Positions 1 through 9,068 of a stretch of DNA of 64,000 nucleotides are shown one piece after another (position 1 is the first letter of the stretch; each line of letters starts with the position of its first letter). Both the position numbers and the translations under genes were made by a program. The stretch is taken from assembly GCF_006265175.1 (NCBI RefSeq), contig NZ_VDCQ01000016.1, positions 62,001-126,000 of the forward strand, read 5' to 3'. The notes beneath the pieces were generated by a model. That model did not search any database and was not told the DNA's origin. It worked only from the letters and a program-made list of their open reading frames with translations. The stretch is from Paenibacillus hemerocallicola. GTDB lineage: Bacteria > Bacillota > Bacilli > Paenibacillales > NBRC-103111.

Positions 1-927
1 GAACGGGTGCTGGAGCTGCAAAAATACCGCATCAAGTATCAGCTGGCCGATATCGGGGTGCTCGTCTCGAGCGGCAATGCCCGCAACGGCACGCTTCCGG
101 AGCAAGGCTACAAGCATTTGGCGCGCTGGATCAAAATATCCAGGGAAACGGCTCCGGATCAAATCATTATCGTCATGGTCAACGACGGCAGGCGGACGCT
201 GTGGCAAAACGGCAAAAAAGTCGGCAACCCGAATTTCGGAAATACGGTTTACAATGCCAATTTGACGGCCGTTGCGGACAAACTGCTCAATCAGGGCTTG
301 GCTTATCAAGGAAACCTGTACAAAGCGGACGGAATCCAGCTCGATATCGAAGGATTTTTGCCGAACGATCCGGCTTTGAAGGCGACGGCGGAATACGTCC
401 GGACCGTTCTGGACGACAAGGCGATCTACTCGGTCGCAGCGCCTGCGGATCCGGCATTATGGTCGGATACATATGTCAGCGAGATGGCCGGCATATTCAA
501 CATGCTGAATCCGATGATGTACGATCAGCTGGGCTACGGCTCCCGCGTTCATTCTTCGGACACGTACCGGCAATTTTGGAAAACGACGGTCGTTCGATAC
601 GCGCGTGCCATAGCGCATAGCAGTAACCCCGACACGATGCTGAATCCGACGATGCCGGTGTATGAGACGAAGGCGGACGAGGACGGTACGGTGTATCACG
701 ACCCTGCCATAGAAAATATTTCCAACGCGGCCGCAGGGCTTAAGCTGGCCAGAGAGCAACTGAATCTCGACCGTACGATCAACCCGAAAATCAATCCGAA
801 CGGCGTGCATGGCGCGGGTATTTTTTGGTGGAGCTCGTTTACTCTCCAACTTCCCGATCCGAGGACCGGCTACGATTATGCGCCGGATCGCGGCTGGTGG
901 ATGGACGGCTGGGTGCGGCAAAAATAA
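1..927 (+). CDS. GH18-like glycoside hydrolase, 5' end outside window
   Basis: The frame is open from the first base (Glu-Arg-Val...), so the true start probably lies upstream and this is the C-terminal part (about 308 codons). The core motif DGIQLDIE (about residue 108 from the first in-window GTG) resembles the GH18 DGxDxDxE active-site motif: the last Asp and the catalytic Glu are kept, while the fourth position is Gln instead of Asp. A downstream MMYD segment and aromatic FWWSSF and DRGWWMDGW stretches fit a TIM-barrel sugar hydrolase near the end of the barrel. The likely role is cleavage of a beta-linked amino-sugar polymer such as chitin, but the substrate is inferred from the family only. 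It ends just before a clear terminator. Confidence 0.6.
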   Translation, partial: ERVLELQKYRIKYQLADIGVLVSSGNARNGTLPEQGYKHLARWIKISRETAPDQIIIVMVNDGRRTLWQNGKKVGNPNFGNTVYNANLTAVADKLLNQGLAYQGNLYKADGIQLDIEGFLPNDPALKATAEYVRTVLDDKAIYSVAAPADPALWSDTYVSEMAGIFNMLNPMMYDQLGYGSRVHSSDTYRQFWKTTVVRYARAIAHSSNPDTMLNPTMPVYETKADEDGTVYHDPAIENISNAAAGLKLAREQLNLDRTINPKINPNGVHGAGIFWWSSFTLQLPDPRTGYDYAPDRGWWMDGWVRQK

Positions 928-940
928 CGGGTTGCGGGGA

Positions 941-968
941 AAACCGTCCGGGGCACGGATGGTTTTTT
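941..968 (+). terminator. Rho-independent terminator of the GH18-like gene
   Basis: A nine-base stem (AAACCGTCC with GGATGGTTT, one G-U pair) is followed by a run of six T, 14 bases after the stop codon of the hydrolase gene. Confidence 0.8.
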
Positions 969-1171
969 GTCGTGTCATAAGGCGCGTTTGGCGCGGTAGC
1001 GCGGGACGGCTGCGTTGTTCGGGGGAACATTGGCGTGGAGTAACAAATGCCGAGTAAAACGTAGAATCGTACAAGTGTTGTTGTTTCATTAATGTTCGCC
1101 GAAGTTCGCTGCGATTATAATGGTAGTGTTGAATGGCTGTCTTTAAAACGACGATGCCAAGGGGGACTTTT

Positions 1172-1948
1172 ATGAGCATGTACGAAGCTGCGAATGCCGT
1201 ACGTAATGCCGATGGCTTGATCAGCTTCTGGGATTTTCAGGAGCAGGGCGGGCAGAGCAGGAAAGCGCAAGGACCATACGCTTACGAGCTGGCGGAAGGG
1301 GCCGGAGCCGTAGAGCGGGCGGAGGACGGCATATTCGGGCCGTACGCGGCGGACGTAAAGCACGGGCAATGGTTTTCGCTGCCCAGGGCGGAATGTCCCG
1401 CGCTTGATATTCACGGGCCAGCCGCTCAAGTGACGATCGCCGCCTGGTTGAAATGGGCTGACGTCGAGAGCAAGGGCTGCCAGGCCGTCGCCGGAATATG
1501 GAACGAATCGCGGCGCAAACGCCAATATTGTCTGTTTCTCGACCTGCGCATTTGGCAAAGCAAGGGGCAGGCTTGCGGTCACGTATCTTCCGTCGGCGGA
1601 CCGACGCCCGGGTTTCCTTATTGCATGACGAGCGCGATCGGAAATACGCCGCTAAGCAAGGCGGAGTGGCATTTTGTCGCGTTCACGTACGACGGCAGCC
1701 ATGCCAAAATTTATTTGGACGGCTCGTTGGATGCAAGAGAGCATTACAATCCGTTCGAGTATCCCGAAGGGTTGTACGATGGAGGGGCGGAAGGGGCCGA
1801 TTTTACGGTCGGCGCCGTGGATCGGTCGGGCGAGATGGGCAATTTCTATACCGGTCTGCTCGGAGGCTTGGCCGTATACAGCCGTGCGCTTACGGCGGAG
1901 GAAATAGCGGAGCTGCATGCCCGCACGACGTCCGTCCCATCCGTGTGA
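1172..1948 (+). CDS. LamG/concanavalin A-like lectin domain protein
   Basis: This 258-residue protein has no signal peptide and begins close to its domain (ADGLISFWDFQE). Repeated beta-strand patterns such as FTVGAVDRSGEMGNFYTGLL, LYDGG and GLAVYSRALTAEEIAEL are typical of LamG_3 / concanavalin A-like glucanase folds, here without an attached catalytic domain. The family binds or trims carbohydrate, and the role here is unknown. The start at 1172 is chosen because AAGGGGG sits 6 bases upstream; an in-frame ATG at 1133 has no ribosome binding site. A TATAAT lies at about 1116-1121. The gene is single, between a terminator and a repeat-filled spacer. Confidence 0.7.
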   Translation: MSMYEAANAVRNADGLISFWDFQEQGGQSRKAQGPYAYELAEGAGAVERAEDGIFGPYAADVKHGQWFSLPRAECPALDIHGPAAQVTIAAWLKWADVESKGCQAVAGIWNESRRKRQYCLFLDLRIWQSKGQACGHVSSVGGPTPGFPYCMTSAIGNTPLSKAEWHFVAFTYDGSHAKIYLDGSLDAREHYNPFEYPEGLYDGGAEGADFTVGAVDRSGEMGNFYTGLLGGLAVYSRALTAEEIAELHARTTSVPSV

Positions 1949-2025
1949 GAAATAAAACTGCGACAGCATAATCCACAAACAACCTGGAAGCCCCTTGATG
2001 AAACGGGTGCAACGTGTTGCCGTTA

Positions 2026-2326
2026 AATAGAGGAACTATATTCCGTAATGGTCCCGAATTCCGTTGCACGCTTGAAGATAACGGAACAGGCTTCCGTTAT
2101 TCTCAAACTTTGAGGGTATAAATGATCGTGAACAGCGGAATAGCGGAACGGTTTTCCGTTATTTTGCCATCAACAGGAGTACTCGGGACAATAGCATACT
2201 CAAGTTCCGCTATTTGTTGGATTCGCGGTCCCGCAAGATCGGGCATGGCACCGACAAAGGCAACCAGCCTTCCCCGATCTTGCGGGACGGCACTCCTGAA
2301 TGTGAATGATGCTGTCGTAGAAAAAA
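2026..2326 (+). repeat. Dispersed intergenic repeat, copy A
   Basis: This roughly 300-base non-coding segment runs from AATAGAGGAACT to ATGCTGTCGTAGAAAAAA. It is matched by an inverted copy at 56057-56350. The two align along most of their length (shared blocks include GTCCCGAATTCCG, AGCGGAATA/AACGGAACGG and GGTCCCGCAAGA), with mismatches and a variable segment near the distal end. The right end merges with the T-run of the terminator of the downstream minus-strand operon. It contains several short inverted repeats of the TTCCG/CGGAA type and an internal hairpin of CCCGCAAGATCGGG with CCCGATCTTGCGGG. No convincing gene is present. Confidence 0.75.
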
Positions 2327-2374
2327 GCAGAGCCCGCTCTTCCCGTACGTATGCGCGGGAGAAGCGGGCTCTGC
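2321..2374 (-). terminator. Terminator of the ABC export operon
   Basis: Read on the minus strand, GCAGAGCCCGCTTCTCCCG pairs with CGGGAAGAGCGGGCTCTGC around a short loop and is followed by six T. It lies 40 bases beyond the stop of the adaptor gene that ends at 2415. Confidence 0.9.
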
Positions 2375-2414
2375 CGGTTATCGCTTGTTATCCGTTTTCC
2401 TCGCGAGCGTCCTG

Positions 2415-3500
2415 CTACTGGAGAACGACCGTATCGCCTTCCTGGAGTCCTTCCAGCACTTCGGTTTTGTCGGCGGTTTCCAGACCGACCTTGATCGCGC
2501 GCTTCTCGACGCCCTGCGCCGTTTCCAGCATCACGTAGTAGCCGTCCTTGTCCCGCTGCACCGCAATCGTGGAGACGGTGAGCACGTTTTGCTTGTTGTC
2601 GGTCTCGATCGTGGCGGTCAGGGTGAGCCCGGCGACCAAATTATCGTGGGTGTCGAGCGAGATGACGACCTCGAACTGAGCCGGACCGGTATCGGTGGCG
2701 GTCGTCGTTTTCGGAAATTTGGATACTTTCTCGACCTTGCCGGTCAGCTTCGTCTGCTTCAGCGCATCGATGTTCACCTGCACCGGCATGCCGGGCCGGA
2801 TGCGGAACACGTCGTATTCGCCTACGGAGGTCGTCATCTGCAGCTTGGAGACGTCGACGATTTTGCCGATCGCTTCGCCCTCCGCCACCTTTTGCGGCTT
2901 GGTGGTGCCGGCCATCAGGTAAATTCCCGATTCCGGGGCGACCGGCTCGGCCTGAGCCAGCTTCTCCCGCTTCGTCTCCAATTTGACGCTCGATAGGGAA
3001 CGATTTACCCGATCCAGCTCCTCCTGCACATCCTTGGAGGCGGATTTCGTAAACAGCTGAAGCGCTTCGCCCTCGTTGGCCGCGATCTTCTCGCCGGTTA
3101 TCGCCGCGGCGGCCTGCTCCGCCGTTTTCAGCTTCGCCTCCAGCTCCGATTTGCGGATGCTCGCCGTCTGCTCCGCAATCTCGTCGCGCAGCGACTTGTC
3201 GTCCAGATTGAACAGCGGACTGCCTTTCTCGACCTGCATGCCGTCGCTCACCGACCACTGTGTAATCTCCGCGGAAAACGGCGCGTACACGATCGTTTCC
3301 TTCACGTAGGACGACTTTCCCTTCACCTCGACGGTATTGGACAAATGTTGTTTCTCCGCCTTGAATTTCAACGCGCTTCCGGCAGGGCTCGCGACCGGCT
3401 TCTGAGTCCCGGGGTGACTTTGCACATACAGCAAACTGCTTATGGCGAACAGTAGAATGACGATGGCGAGATACAGCCACGTTTTCTTTTTACGCATCAT
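2415..3500 (-). CDS. HlyD/RND-type membrane fusion adaptor of an ABC exporter
   Basis: This 361-residue adaptor links an inner-membrane ABC exporter (MacB type) to the outside. Residues 8-27 form a signal-anchor helix (TWLYLAIVILLFAISSLLYV). A coiled-coil segment rich in Lys and Glu (about 115-180), flanked by barrel-sandwich halves, and a C-terminal beta-barrel with GLQEGDTVVLQ are typical of YknX/MacA proteins. AAAGGAG is 5 bases before the start, with a second ATG directly after. It is the last gene of the operon, 13 bases downstream of the permease. Likely substrates are antimicrobial peptides or toxins, inferred from the family. Confidence 0.85.
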   Translation of the reverse strand: MMRKKKTWLYLAIVILLFAISSLLYVQSHPGTQKPVASPAGSALKFKAEKQHLSNTVEVKGKSSYVKETIVYAPFSAEITQWSVSDGMQVEKGSPLFNLDDKSLRDEIAEQTASIRKSELEAKLKTAEQAAAAITGEKIAANEGEALQLFTKSASKDVQEELDRVNRSLSSVKLETKREKLAQAEPVAPESGIYLMAGTTKPQKVAEGEAIGKIVDVSKLQMTTSVGEYDVFRIRPGMPVQVNIDALKQTKLTGKVEKVSKFPKTTTATDTGPAQFEVVISLDTHDNLVAGLTLTATIETDNKQNVLTVSTIAVQRDKDGYYVMLETAQGVEKRAIKVGLETADKTEVLEGLQEGDTVVLQ

Positions 3501-3513
3501 GCTTGCTCCTTTG

Positions 3514-4887
3514 CTACTCTCGTTTTATCGCGGTAAGCGCGTCGGTTCTCGAAGCTTTGATCGCCGGGAAGATGCCGGACATGATGCCGGTAAGCATGGC
3601 GAAGAACAGGCCGAGCGGCAATATCCAGAAGCTGATGAACAAAATCTCCGCATCGCCGGAGCCGGTGCTGTTCGTTTTGATCAGGATGACGTTGATCCCC
3701 CATATGACCCAATACGCGAACAAAATGCCGGCAAGCCCGCCCATGACGCCGAGCAGTGCCGATTCGACGACGAACATGTTGCGGATTTGTCCCAAATTCG
3801 CCCCGAGCACCTTCATAATGCCGATTTGGCGTCTGCGCTGATGCGTCGACATCGTCATGGCCACAATGATCGAGATGGAGGCGACGAACAGGATGAACAA
3901 GCCGGCCCCCCCGAATATGATCCGCACGATGACAAATTCCTTGCTCATGCTTTCCTGCCGGCTCAAATTGTTCATCGTCCGCAGCTTCAGCGATTGGATC
4001 AGCTTGTCCGTTTCGGCCACGTTGGCCGCCTGATCGACTTTGACCGTAACGTTGTCGAAATGGCTCTCGGCTTCGAGGCTCCCCGGACTTTTGCCGGAGA
4101 CGGCAGCTTCCGCCTCGCGGATTTGCCTTGCCAGCCCGGGCGAGATGTAAGCCGTTTTCTGCGAAAAAAAGACCGCGCGGTCGGACATGTTCTCGGCCCT
4201 TTTCTCGATCGCTACGACCCGGACGGGAAATTCCAGCGTTCTGGACGTACCGTCCGCCATATTGACCGTTTTGAGCAGTCGGATCTGTTTGCGATACAGC
4301 GGATATGGGACGATGGGCGGCTGCTCGCGGCCTTGAATTACGTCCTGCTCCAGCTGCGCCTGTTGTCGCCGCGCAGCGTCGGTAAGCGAAGTCTGGCGAT
4401 CCCGCAAGCCTACCGTGGCGGTATAGCTCAGCACGATTACGTTGTCCTGGTCGATAGGGGCTCCCTGCTGATATTCGAAGCCGAAGTCGGTCAACGTCCC
4501 CAGATCCGTAGCGGTAATATCCAGATAACCGGTTTTCGTATCGTCCGCGACGAATTGCAGGTTGCCGATACGTTCGAAGCTCGCCGCCGTCTTGACATGG
4601 GGCAGCGATTTGATCAAATTCAGCTTTTGCTTCGTAATGCCGAAATCGTCTACGGCGCTTGTCTGGCCCGAGCCGCTACCGCTGCTGTTGTTCATGATGG
4701 TAATTTCGTCCGTTTTCAAATAGTAGCTCATCTGCTTCGTGCTGTAATGGGAGATCGATTCGCCGAAAGCAAGCGCCACGACGATCGAGGCGGAGCCGAT
4801 GGCGATGCCCATGACGCACAGCAGCGTCACGACTTTGCGACGTCGCAGCTGGTCCCAGCCGAGTGCGATATAATCGCGCAACCTCAT
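3514..4887 (-). CDS. MacB/FtsX-family ABC transporter permease
   Basis: The protein has 457 residues. An N-terminal transmembrane helix (about residues 19-42) is followed by a large extracellular MacB periplasmic-core-like domain. Three C-terminal helices, around FIILFVASISIIVAM-like, GVMGGLAGILFAYWVIWGI and LPLGLFFAMLTGIMSGIFP segments, make up the FtsX domain. The ending SGIFPAIKASRTDALTAIK is the usual MacB/YknZ tail. Its ATG overlaps the stop of the ATPase gene (ATGA), so the two are translationally coupled. It forms the membrane part of a mechanotransmission-type exporter together with the flanking genes. Confidence 0.88.
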   Translation of the reverse strand: MRLRDYIALGWDQLRRRKVVTLLCVMGIAIGSASIVVALAFGESISHYSTKQMSYYLKTDEITIMNNSSGSGSGQTSAVDDFGITKQKLNLIKSLPHVKTAASFERIGNLQFVADDTKTGYLDITATDLGTLTDFGFEYQQGAPIDQDNVIVLSYTATVGLRDRQTSLTDAARRQQAQLEQDVIQGREQPPIVPYPLYRKQIRLLKTVNMADGTSRTLEFPVRVVAIEKRAENMSDRAVFFSQKTAYISPGLARQIREAEAAVSGKSPGSLEAESHFDNVTVKVDQAANVAETDKLIQSLKLRTMNNLSRQESMSKEFVIVRIIFGGAGLFILFVASISIIVAMTMSTHQRRRQIGIMKVLGANLGQIRNMFVVESALLGVMGGLAGILFAYWVIWGINVILIKTNSTGSGDAEILFISFWILPLGLFFAMLTGIMSGIFPAIKASRTDALTAIKRE

Positions 4888-5600
4888 GTTCCGACCTCCC
4901 CGTGCAGCAACGCATCCTCGTCGCTTTCCGCGTCCGATTCGACGAGCCTCCCGTCTCTCAGCTGGATGATCCGTTTCGTACGTCTCGCCACCTCGTGCTC
5001 ATGGGTAACGATGACAAACGTGATGCCGTGATTGACGTTCAGCTCGATCAGCAAATCGATAATTTCCGCTTCCGTCTTCGTGTCCAGATTGCCCGTAGGC
5101 TCGTCGGCGAACACGACGGCCGGCTCGGTAATGAGCGATCGGGCGATACTGACGCGCTGCTGCTGGCCGCCCGACAGCTGGGACGGGAACAGCTCCGTTT
5201 TTCCCGCGAGACCTACCCGCGTAAGGAGCGCATTTGCCCGTTCGCGACGAATTTTGGCTTTCTCGCCCTGAAAGACGAGCGGCAGCTCGACGTTCTCGCG
5301 CACCGTCAAATGGGGAATCAGCTCATAGGACTGGAAAATAAAGCCGATGTGCGTACGCCGGAACACGGCAAGCTCGTTCTCGCTCATTTTCTCGATCGGT
5401 CGGCCGGCGATGAGAATGCTGCCTTCGGTCGGCTTCATCAAGCCGGCCATCAGGTTGAGCAGTGTCGACTTGCCGGAGCCGGAGCTGCCGAGCAGCGCGA
5501 CGATCTCGCCGCGCTCGACGCGGAAATCGATGCCGGCGAGCACTTGCGTCGATTCGGTTCCGTTCAGGAACGAATGGGAAAGCTTTTGAACGACTAGCAC
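4884..5600 (-). CDS. MacB-type ABC transporter ATP-binding protein
   Basis: This ATPase energises the exporter encoded downstream. From the preferred start it shows Walker A GSSGSGKS at 38-45, a Q-loop [14 protein letters not shown], the signature LSGGQQQR, Walker [13 protein letters not shown] and a switch His in [10 protein letters not shown], all intact. The frame is open to 5651, but GGAGGGG lies just before a GTG at 5600, giving a 238-residue protein of normal length that starts with the usual VVQKLSH segment, so the GTG is preferred. It is the first gene of the three-gene operon; no regulator is adjacent. Confidence 0.9.
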   Translation of the reverse strand: MLVVQKLSHSFLNGTESTQVLAGIDFRVERGEIVALLGSSGSGKSTLLNLMAGLMKPTEGSILIAGRPIEKMSENELAVFRRTHIGFIFQSYELIPHLTVRENVELPLVFQGEKAKIRRERANALLTRVGLAGKTELFPSQLSGGQQQRVSIARSLITEPAVVFADEPTGNLDTKTEAEIIDLLIELNVNHGITFVIVTHEHEVARRTKRIIQLRDGRLVESDAESDEDALLHGEVGT

Positions 5601-5912
5601 GATACCCCTCCGTCTGTTGGTTGGCATGGCGGTCCGCCATGACCTTAACATGTCTCATCATACATGACGGTACTTAATAGTTTTTCAAGAAATAATGAAG
5701 TTTTTCTTAATGTTTCGGAATTTTGCCGTTCGATGAAGCGATGAGGTTGCGGAACAGCCCCGCTATGATCCGATTTTGAGGGAATGTCATTGGTTGTACT
5801 GCATGAAACTGATGCCGAATAACGCTCTGCTTTTTGTATAAAAGAACCATAGTTTCCGGAAATCCTCCGCGATATAGTGAATACAGGCGGTTAACGAGGA
5901 GGTGAGAGCGGT
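5601..5912. other. Divergent intergenic region between ABC operon and ALDH locus
   Basis: This stretch of about 310 bases should carry the two divergent promoters. On the minus strand an extended -10-like TGTATGAT (TATGAT complementary to 5657-5662) is the best candidate for the ABC operon, without a good -35. AT-rich sequence lies at 5660-5720. No gene or operator was recognised. Confidence 0.4.
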
Positions 5913-6173
5913 ATGGAGTTTATGTCGAAGTGGGTGTGGCAACAAATGACGGATGAGGCACCGAGCATTTTGCAGACTCCCGTCCCGGACGGATATACGT
6001 CTGACGGCTTCGCAGCGGCCGCTCTGAAGCAATGCGGCGTCATCGCGACCGCCGGGCACCGCCTTCGGACCGTCGGGAGAAGGATATTCCTGATCTCGCT
6101 TTTTTTGCCCGGAGAACGGTTGCCGGAAGCAGAGAGGTTGAAGCAAATGCGGAGGAGCTGGAGCAATGGATAG
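5913..6173 (+). CDS. Small ORF of unknown function coupled to ALDH gene
   Basis: This 86-codon ORF has a very strong ribosome binding site (GAGGAGGTGAG, about 8 bases before the ATG), and its end overlaps the aldehyde dehydrogenase start by 8 bases, so it would be translated just ahead of the enzyme. I do not recognise the product. It starts MEFMSKWVWQQMTDEAPS and has a basic C-terminus. In the second half another frame reads as plausibly (ending ...AEELEQWIERSTI), so it may be a frameshifted remnant rather than an intact gene. Coding status is uncertain. Confidence 0.4.
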   Translation: MEFMSKWVWQQMTDEAPSILQTPVPDGYTSDGFAAAALKQCGVIATAGHRLRTVGRRIFLISLFLPGERLPEAERLKQMRRSWSNG

Positions 6174-7647
6174 AGCGGTCAACTATATAAACGGAGAATG
6201 GGTCGCATCCGCATCGGGACGGTATTTGCCCAATACGAACCCGGCTACGGGAGAACGGCTGGGAGAAGTTGTCCAGTCGGTTGCTGCGGATGTCGAGCTT
6301 GCCGTCCGCGCGGCCTCCGAGGCGCAGCGGAAATGGCGGCTCGTGCCGGCGCCGAAGCGGGCGGAAGTACTGTACCGCGTCGCCCTGCTGCTGCAGGAGA
6401 GAAAAGAAGCGCTGGCGAAGACGATTACGCTCGAAATGGGCAAGGTGATCGAGGAAGCGAGAGGCGAAGTACAGGAAGCGATCGATATGGCCTATTATAT
6501 GGCCGGCGAAGGGCGGCGCATGTTCGGGGATACGGTCCAGTCGGAGCTTCCCGACAAGTTCGCCATGAGTCTGCGCGTTCCCGTAGGGGTGGTCGGCCTT
6601 ATTACTCCTTGGAATTTCCCGATCGCGATCGCTTCGTGGAAATCGCTTCCCGCATTGGTCGCCGGGAATGCGGTCGTATGGAAGCCGGCTTCCGAGACGC
6701 CGTTCACCGCCGCGGGCTTCGTGCGCGTATACGCAGATGCCGGACTGCCCATAGGGCTGGTCAATCTCGTCAACGGCTCCGGCAGCACGGTCGGGGCCGC
6801 GATGGTCGACCATCCGGGCATATCGGTCATCTCCTTTACCGGCTCGAACGAGGCGGGAAGAGCGATTAACGGCCGCGCCGGGTCGCTGCTCAAACGGACC
6901 TCTCTGGAAATGGGCGGCAAAAACGCGATTACGGTGCTGGAGGACGCGGACCTCGATCTGGCGGCGGACGGCATCCTATGGAGCGCCTTCGGGACGAGCG
7001 GCCAGCGCTGCACCGCTTGCAGCCGGATTCTGGTCCACCGGGACGTCCGGGACCGGCTCGAACGAAAGCTCGTGGAGCGGATAGCGAGGCTGAGCATCGG
7101 CAACGGTCTCGATCCTGAGGTCCATGTCGGTCCGGTCATCAACCGGGCATCCTTGGAACGAATCGACCGGTACGTCCGGATCGGCTTGGAGGAAGGAGCC
7201 AAACTGTTGTGCGGAGGCGGCATCGCGAACGTGGATGGTCTCCCCGGCGGGTACTTTTTCCAGCCGACGCTGTTTACGGATGCGAGGCCCGGCATGAGAA
7301 TCGTGCAGGAAGAAATATTCGGTCCCGTCGCCGCCATTATCCCGGTCGGCAGTCTGGAGGAAGCGATCGAGGCGAACAACGACGTGGAGTTCGGCTTGTC
7401 CAGCTCCGTGTACACATCAGACGTGAACCGGGTATTCCGGGCGATCAGGGATTTCGACACCGGGATCGTCTATGTCAATGCCGGCACGTCGGGCGCGGAA
7501 ATCCATCTTCCTTTCGGAGGCACGAAAGGAACCGGCAACGGCCACCGCGATTCGGGCGTAGCCGCGCTGGACGTATTTACGGAATGGAAATCGGTATACG
7601 TGGATTACAGCGGCAAGCTGCAGCGGGCGCAAATCGACAACAATTGA
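6166..7647 (+). CDS. NAD(P)-dependent aldehyde dehydrogenase
   Basis: This 493-residue member of the ALDH superfamily oxidises an aldehyde to an acid in the cytosol. The oxyanion Asn is in TPWNF (N150), the general-base Glu in LEMGG (E248) and the nucleophile Cys in GQRCTAC (C282). The C-terminal part, with NAGTSGAEIHLPFGG and GTGNGHRDSG, resembles ALDHs that sit beside lysine dehydrogenase genes in Bacillales and act on aminoadipate semialdehyde. The neighbouring lysine-6-dehydrogenase-like gene supports this, but the substrate is inferred. GGAGG lies 10 bases upstream of the ATG. The last reading frame ends 31 bases from the convergent regulator gene. Confidence 0.85.
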   Translation: MDRAVNYINGEWVASASGRYLPNTNPATGERLGEVVQSVAADVELAVRAASEAQRKWRLVPAPKRAEVLYRVALLLQERKEALAKTITLEMGKVIEEARGEVQEAIDMAYYMAGEGRRMFGDTVQSELPDKFAMSLRVPVGVVGLITPWNFPIAIASWKSLPALVAGNAVVWKPASETPFTAAGFVRVYADAGLPIGLVNLVNGSGSTVGAAMVDHPGISVISFTGSNEAGRAINGRAGSLLKRTSLEMGGKNAITVLEDADLDLAADGILWSAFGTSGQRCTACSRILVHRDVRDRLERKLVERIARLSIGNGLDPEVHVGPVINRASLERIDRYVRIGLEEGAKLLCGGGIANVDGLPGGYFFQPTLFTDARPGMRIVQEEIFGPVAAIIPVGSLEEAIEANNDVEFGLSSSVYTSDVNRVFRAIRDFDTGIVYVNAGTSGAEIHLPFGGTKGTGNGHRDSGVAALDVFTEWKSVYVDYSGKLQRAQIDNN

Positions 7648-7678
7648 CGCAGGGCAAGCGGAATCAATCCCGCTTCGC

Positions 7679-8905
7679 CTATCGCCGTTCATCTACGTCC
7701 GCCGTCCGCTCATTGTTCCGGATCGCCATGTACAGCAGCATGCAATGCTCGAAGCAATCGAGGCGCAACGAAGTGAGCTCGGCTATTTTGTCCAGCCGGT
7801 ATATGACCGTATTGCGGTGCACGAACAGCGTGCGGGCGACTTCGCTCCTATTCATGTTCAGCTTGCAATAGGCCAAAAACGTCGCCGCGAGCGTCTCGTA
7901 GCTGCCGAGCTTGACCAATGGCGCGATGATGGACTGCAGCTTCGTTCGTATATCCGGCGACAGCTCCTGGGGAAGAAGCTCCAACGTAATGAGCCGATCG
8001 TCGCAAGCGTAAATTTTGTTTTCTTTCTTCGTCCTTTTGCCTGCCGACATCGTCTTGGCCGCGCTGCGGTACGATTCGGAGACGCCCTGTAGGCCGCGAT
8101 TCACCGTGCCGATCGAGATGGCCGCCGTGCGGTTGTACTTGGATTGCAGGAACAGGCTCAGCTTCCGCAGCTCCTTCTCGAGCGCGACGGACAGCTGCGC
8201 GGGTTCCGTCTTCGACTTGACGGGCAAAATGGCGATAAACCGTTCGACGCTGATTTGCGATACGATATCGTCCTTCGATTTCTTGAACAGCAAATTCAAA
8301 TAGTCGAGTATTTCCTGCTGGAGGTAGGGGAGCGGGATCGGATCGGCGGGGGGCGGAGCGGGCGCGGCGCTATCCGGGGCGTGCGGATAACCGGCGATGT
8401 CGATCAGCAGGCAGACGCGGTCGGTCTCGAGGTTGTAATCGAGCGTTTTCGCATACTGCATAATCGGCTCGGCATCTTCGTCGTTTTTGAAATGGATGAG
8501 CTGCTGCACGAAAATTTCCACCATTTTCGTTTCGAGGTGCATCGTTTCTTTGCGAAACGCTTCGAGACACAGCATTTCGACATGGCTTTTCACAAGATGA
8601 ACGTATTTGATCACCTCGTTCGGGTCGCCGATGATGCCTAACACGCCGATCGGCTTGTTGTGGAGCGCGAGCGGAACGGAGATGCCGGGGAGGACGTTCT
8701 CGGGCGCATGCTCCAGACCGCTTTCGCAGTCGACGGCGCCGTTTCTGCGAATGACGTCGAGGGACGGCTTGTGAAAGTTGCCCAGGCGGCTCCGGTCGGT
8801 CGAGCCGATAATGTACCCCTCCTTGTCCGTAATGCTGATCGGGTAACCCAGAATGGCTGTCGTTTTATCGGCGATGTCTTGGGCCATATGCTCGAGAATT
8901 TTCAT
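7679..8905 (-). CDS. CdaR/PucR-family transcriptional regulator
   Basis: The N-terminal part (AQDIADKTTAILGYPISITD, then GYIIGSTDRSRLGNFH) matches the sugar-diacid recognition domain of CdaR-type regulators. The middle is a GGDEF-like region, and the C-terminus is a PucR helix-turn-helix (NMNRSEVARTLFVHRNTVIYRL). The frame is open to 8980, but ATG 8905 has GGAGGG 10 bases upstream and starts at the usual place for the family (408 residues). It lies between the ALDH gene and the divergent dehydrogenase genes and probably activates one or both in response to a small carboxylic acid; the ligand is unknown. Confidence 0.8.
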   Translation of the reverse strand: MKILEHMAQDIADKTTAILGYPISITDKEGYIIGSTDRSRLGNFHKPSLDVIRRNGAVDCESGLEHAPENVLPGISVPLALHNKPIGVLGIIGDPNEVIKYVHLVKSHVEMLCLEAFRKETMHLETKMVEIFVQQLIHFKNDEDAEPIMQYAKTLDYNLETDRVCLLIDIAGYPHAPDSAAPAPPPADPIPLPYLQQEILDYLNLLFKKSKDDIVSQISVERFIAILPVKSKTEPAQLSVALEKELRKLSLFLQSKYNRTAAISIGTVNRGLQGVSESYRSAAKTMSAGKRTKKENKIYACDDRLITLELLPQELSPDIRTKLQSIIAPLVKLGSYETLAATFLAYCKLNMNRSEVARTLFVHRNTVIYRLDKIAELTSLRLDCFEHCMLLYMAIRNNERTADVDERR

Positions 8906-9068
8906 CCGCTTGTGTCCCTCCATAATCCATAACCCAAATAATAGCTTTAATTGTACCCGGTTTTTGTGCATATTCAACATATAATTTCCAATCCGATCAA
9001 GCTAAGATGAAGGTAACGAAAACGAAATCAACTACGAGCGGCTCCGGAGGGAGCGGGGGGATGAGGCA

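Noticed and set aside
2122-2538. 138-residue plus-strand ORF across the repeat and the end of the adaptor gene
   Set aside because: It runs through the repeat and antisense to the adaptor gene; the similarity of its start to an ORF at 56064-56261 is explained by the two repeat copies.
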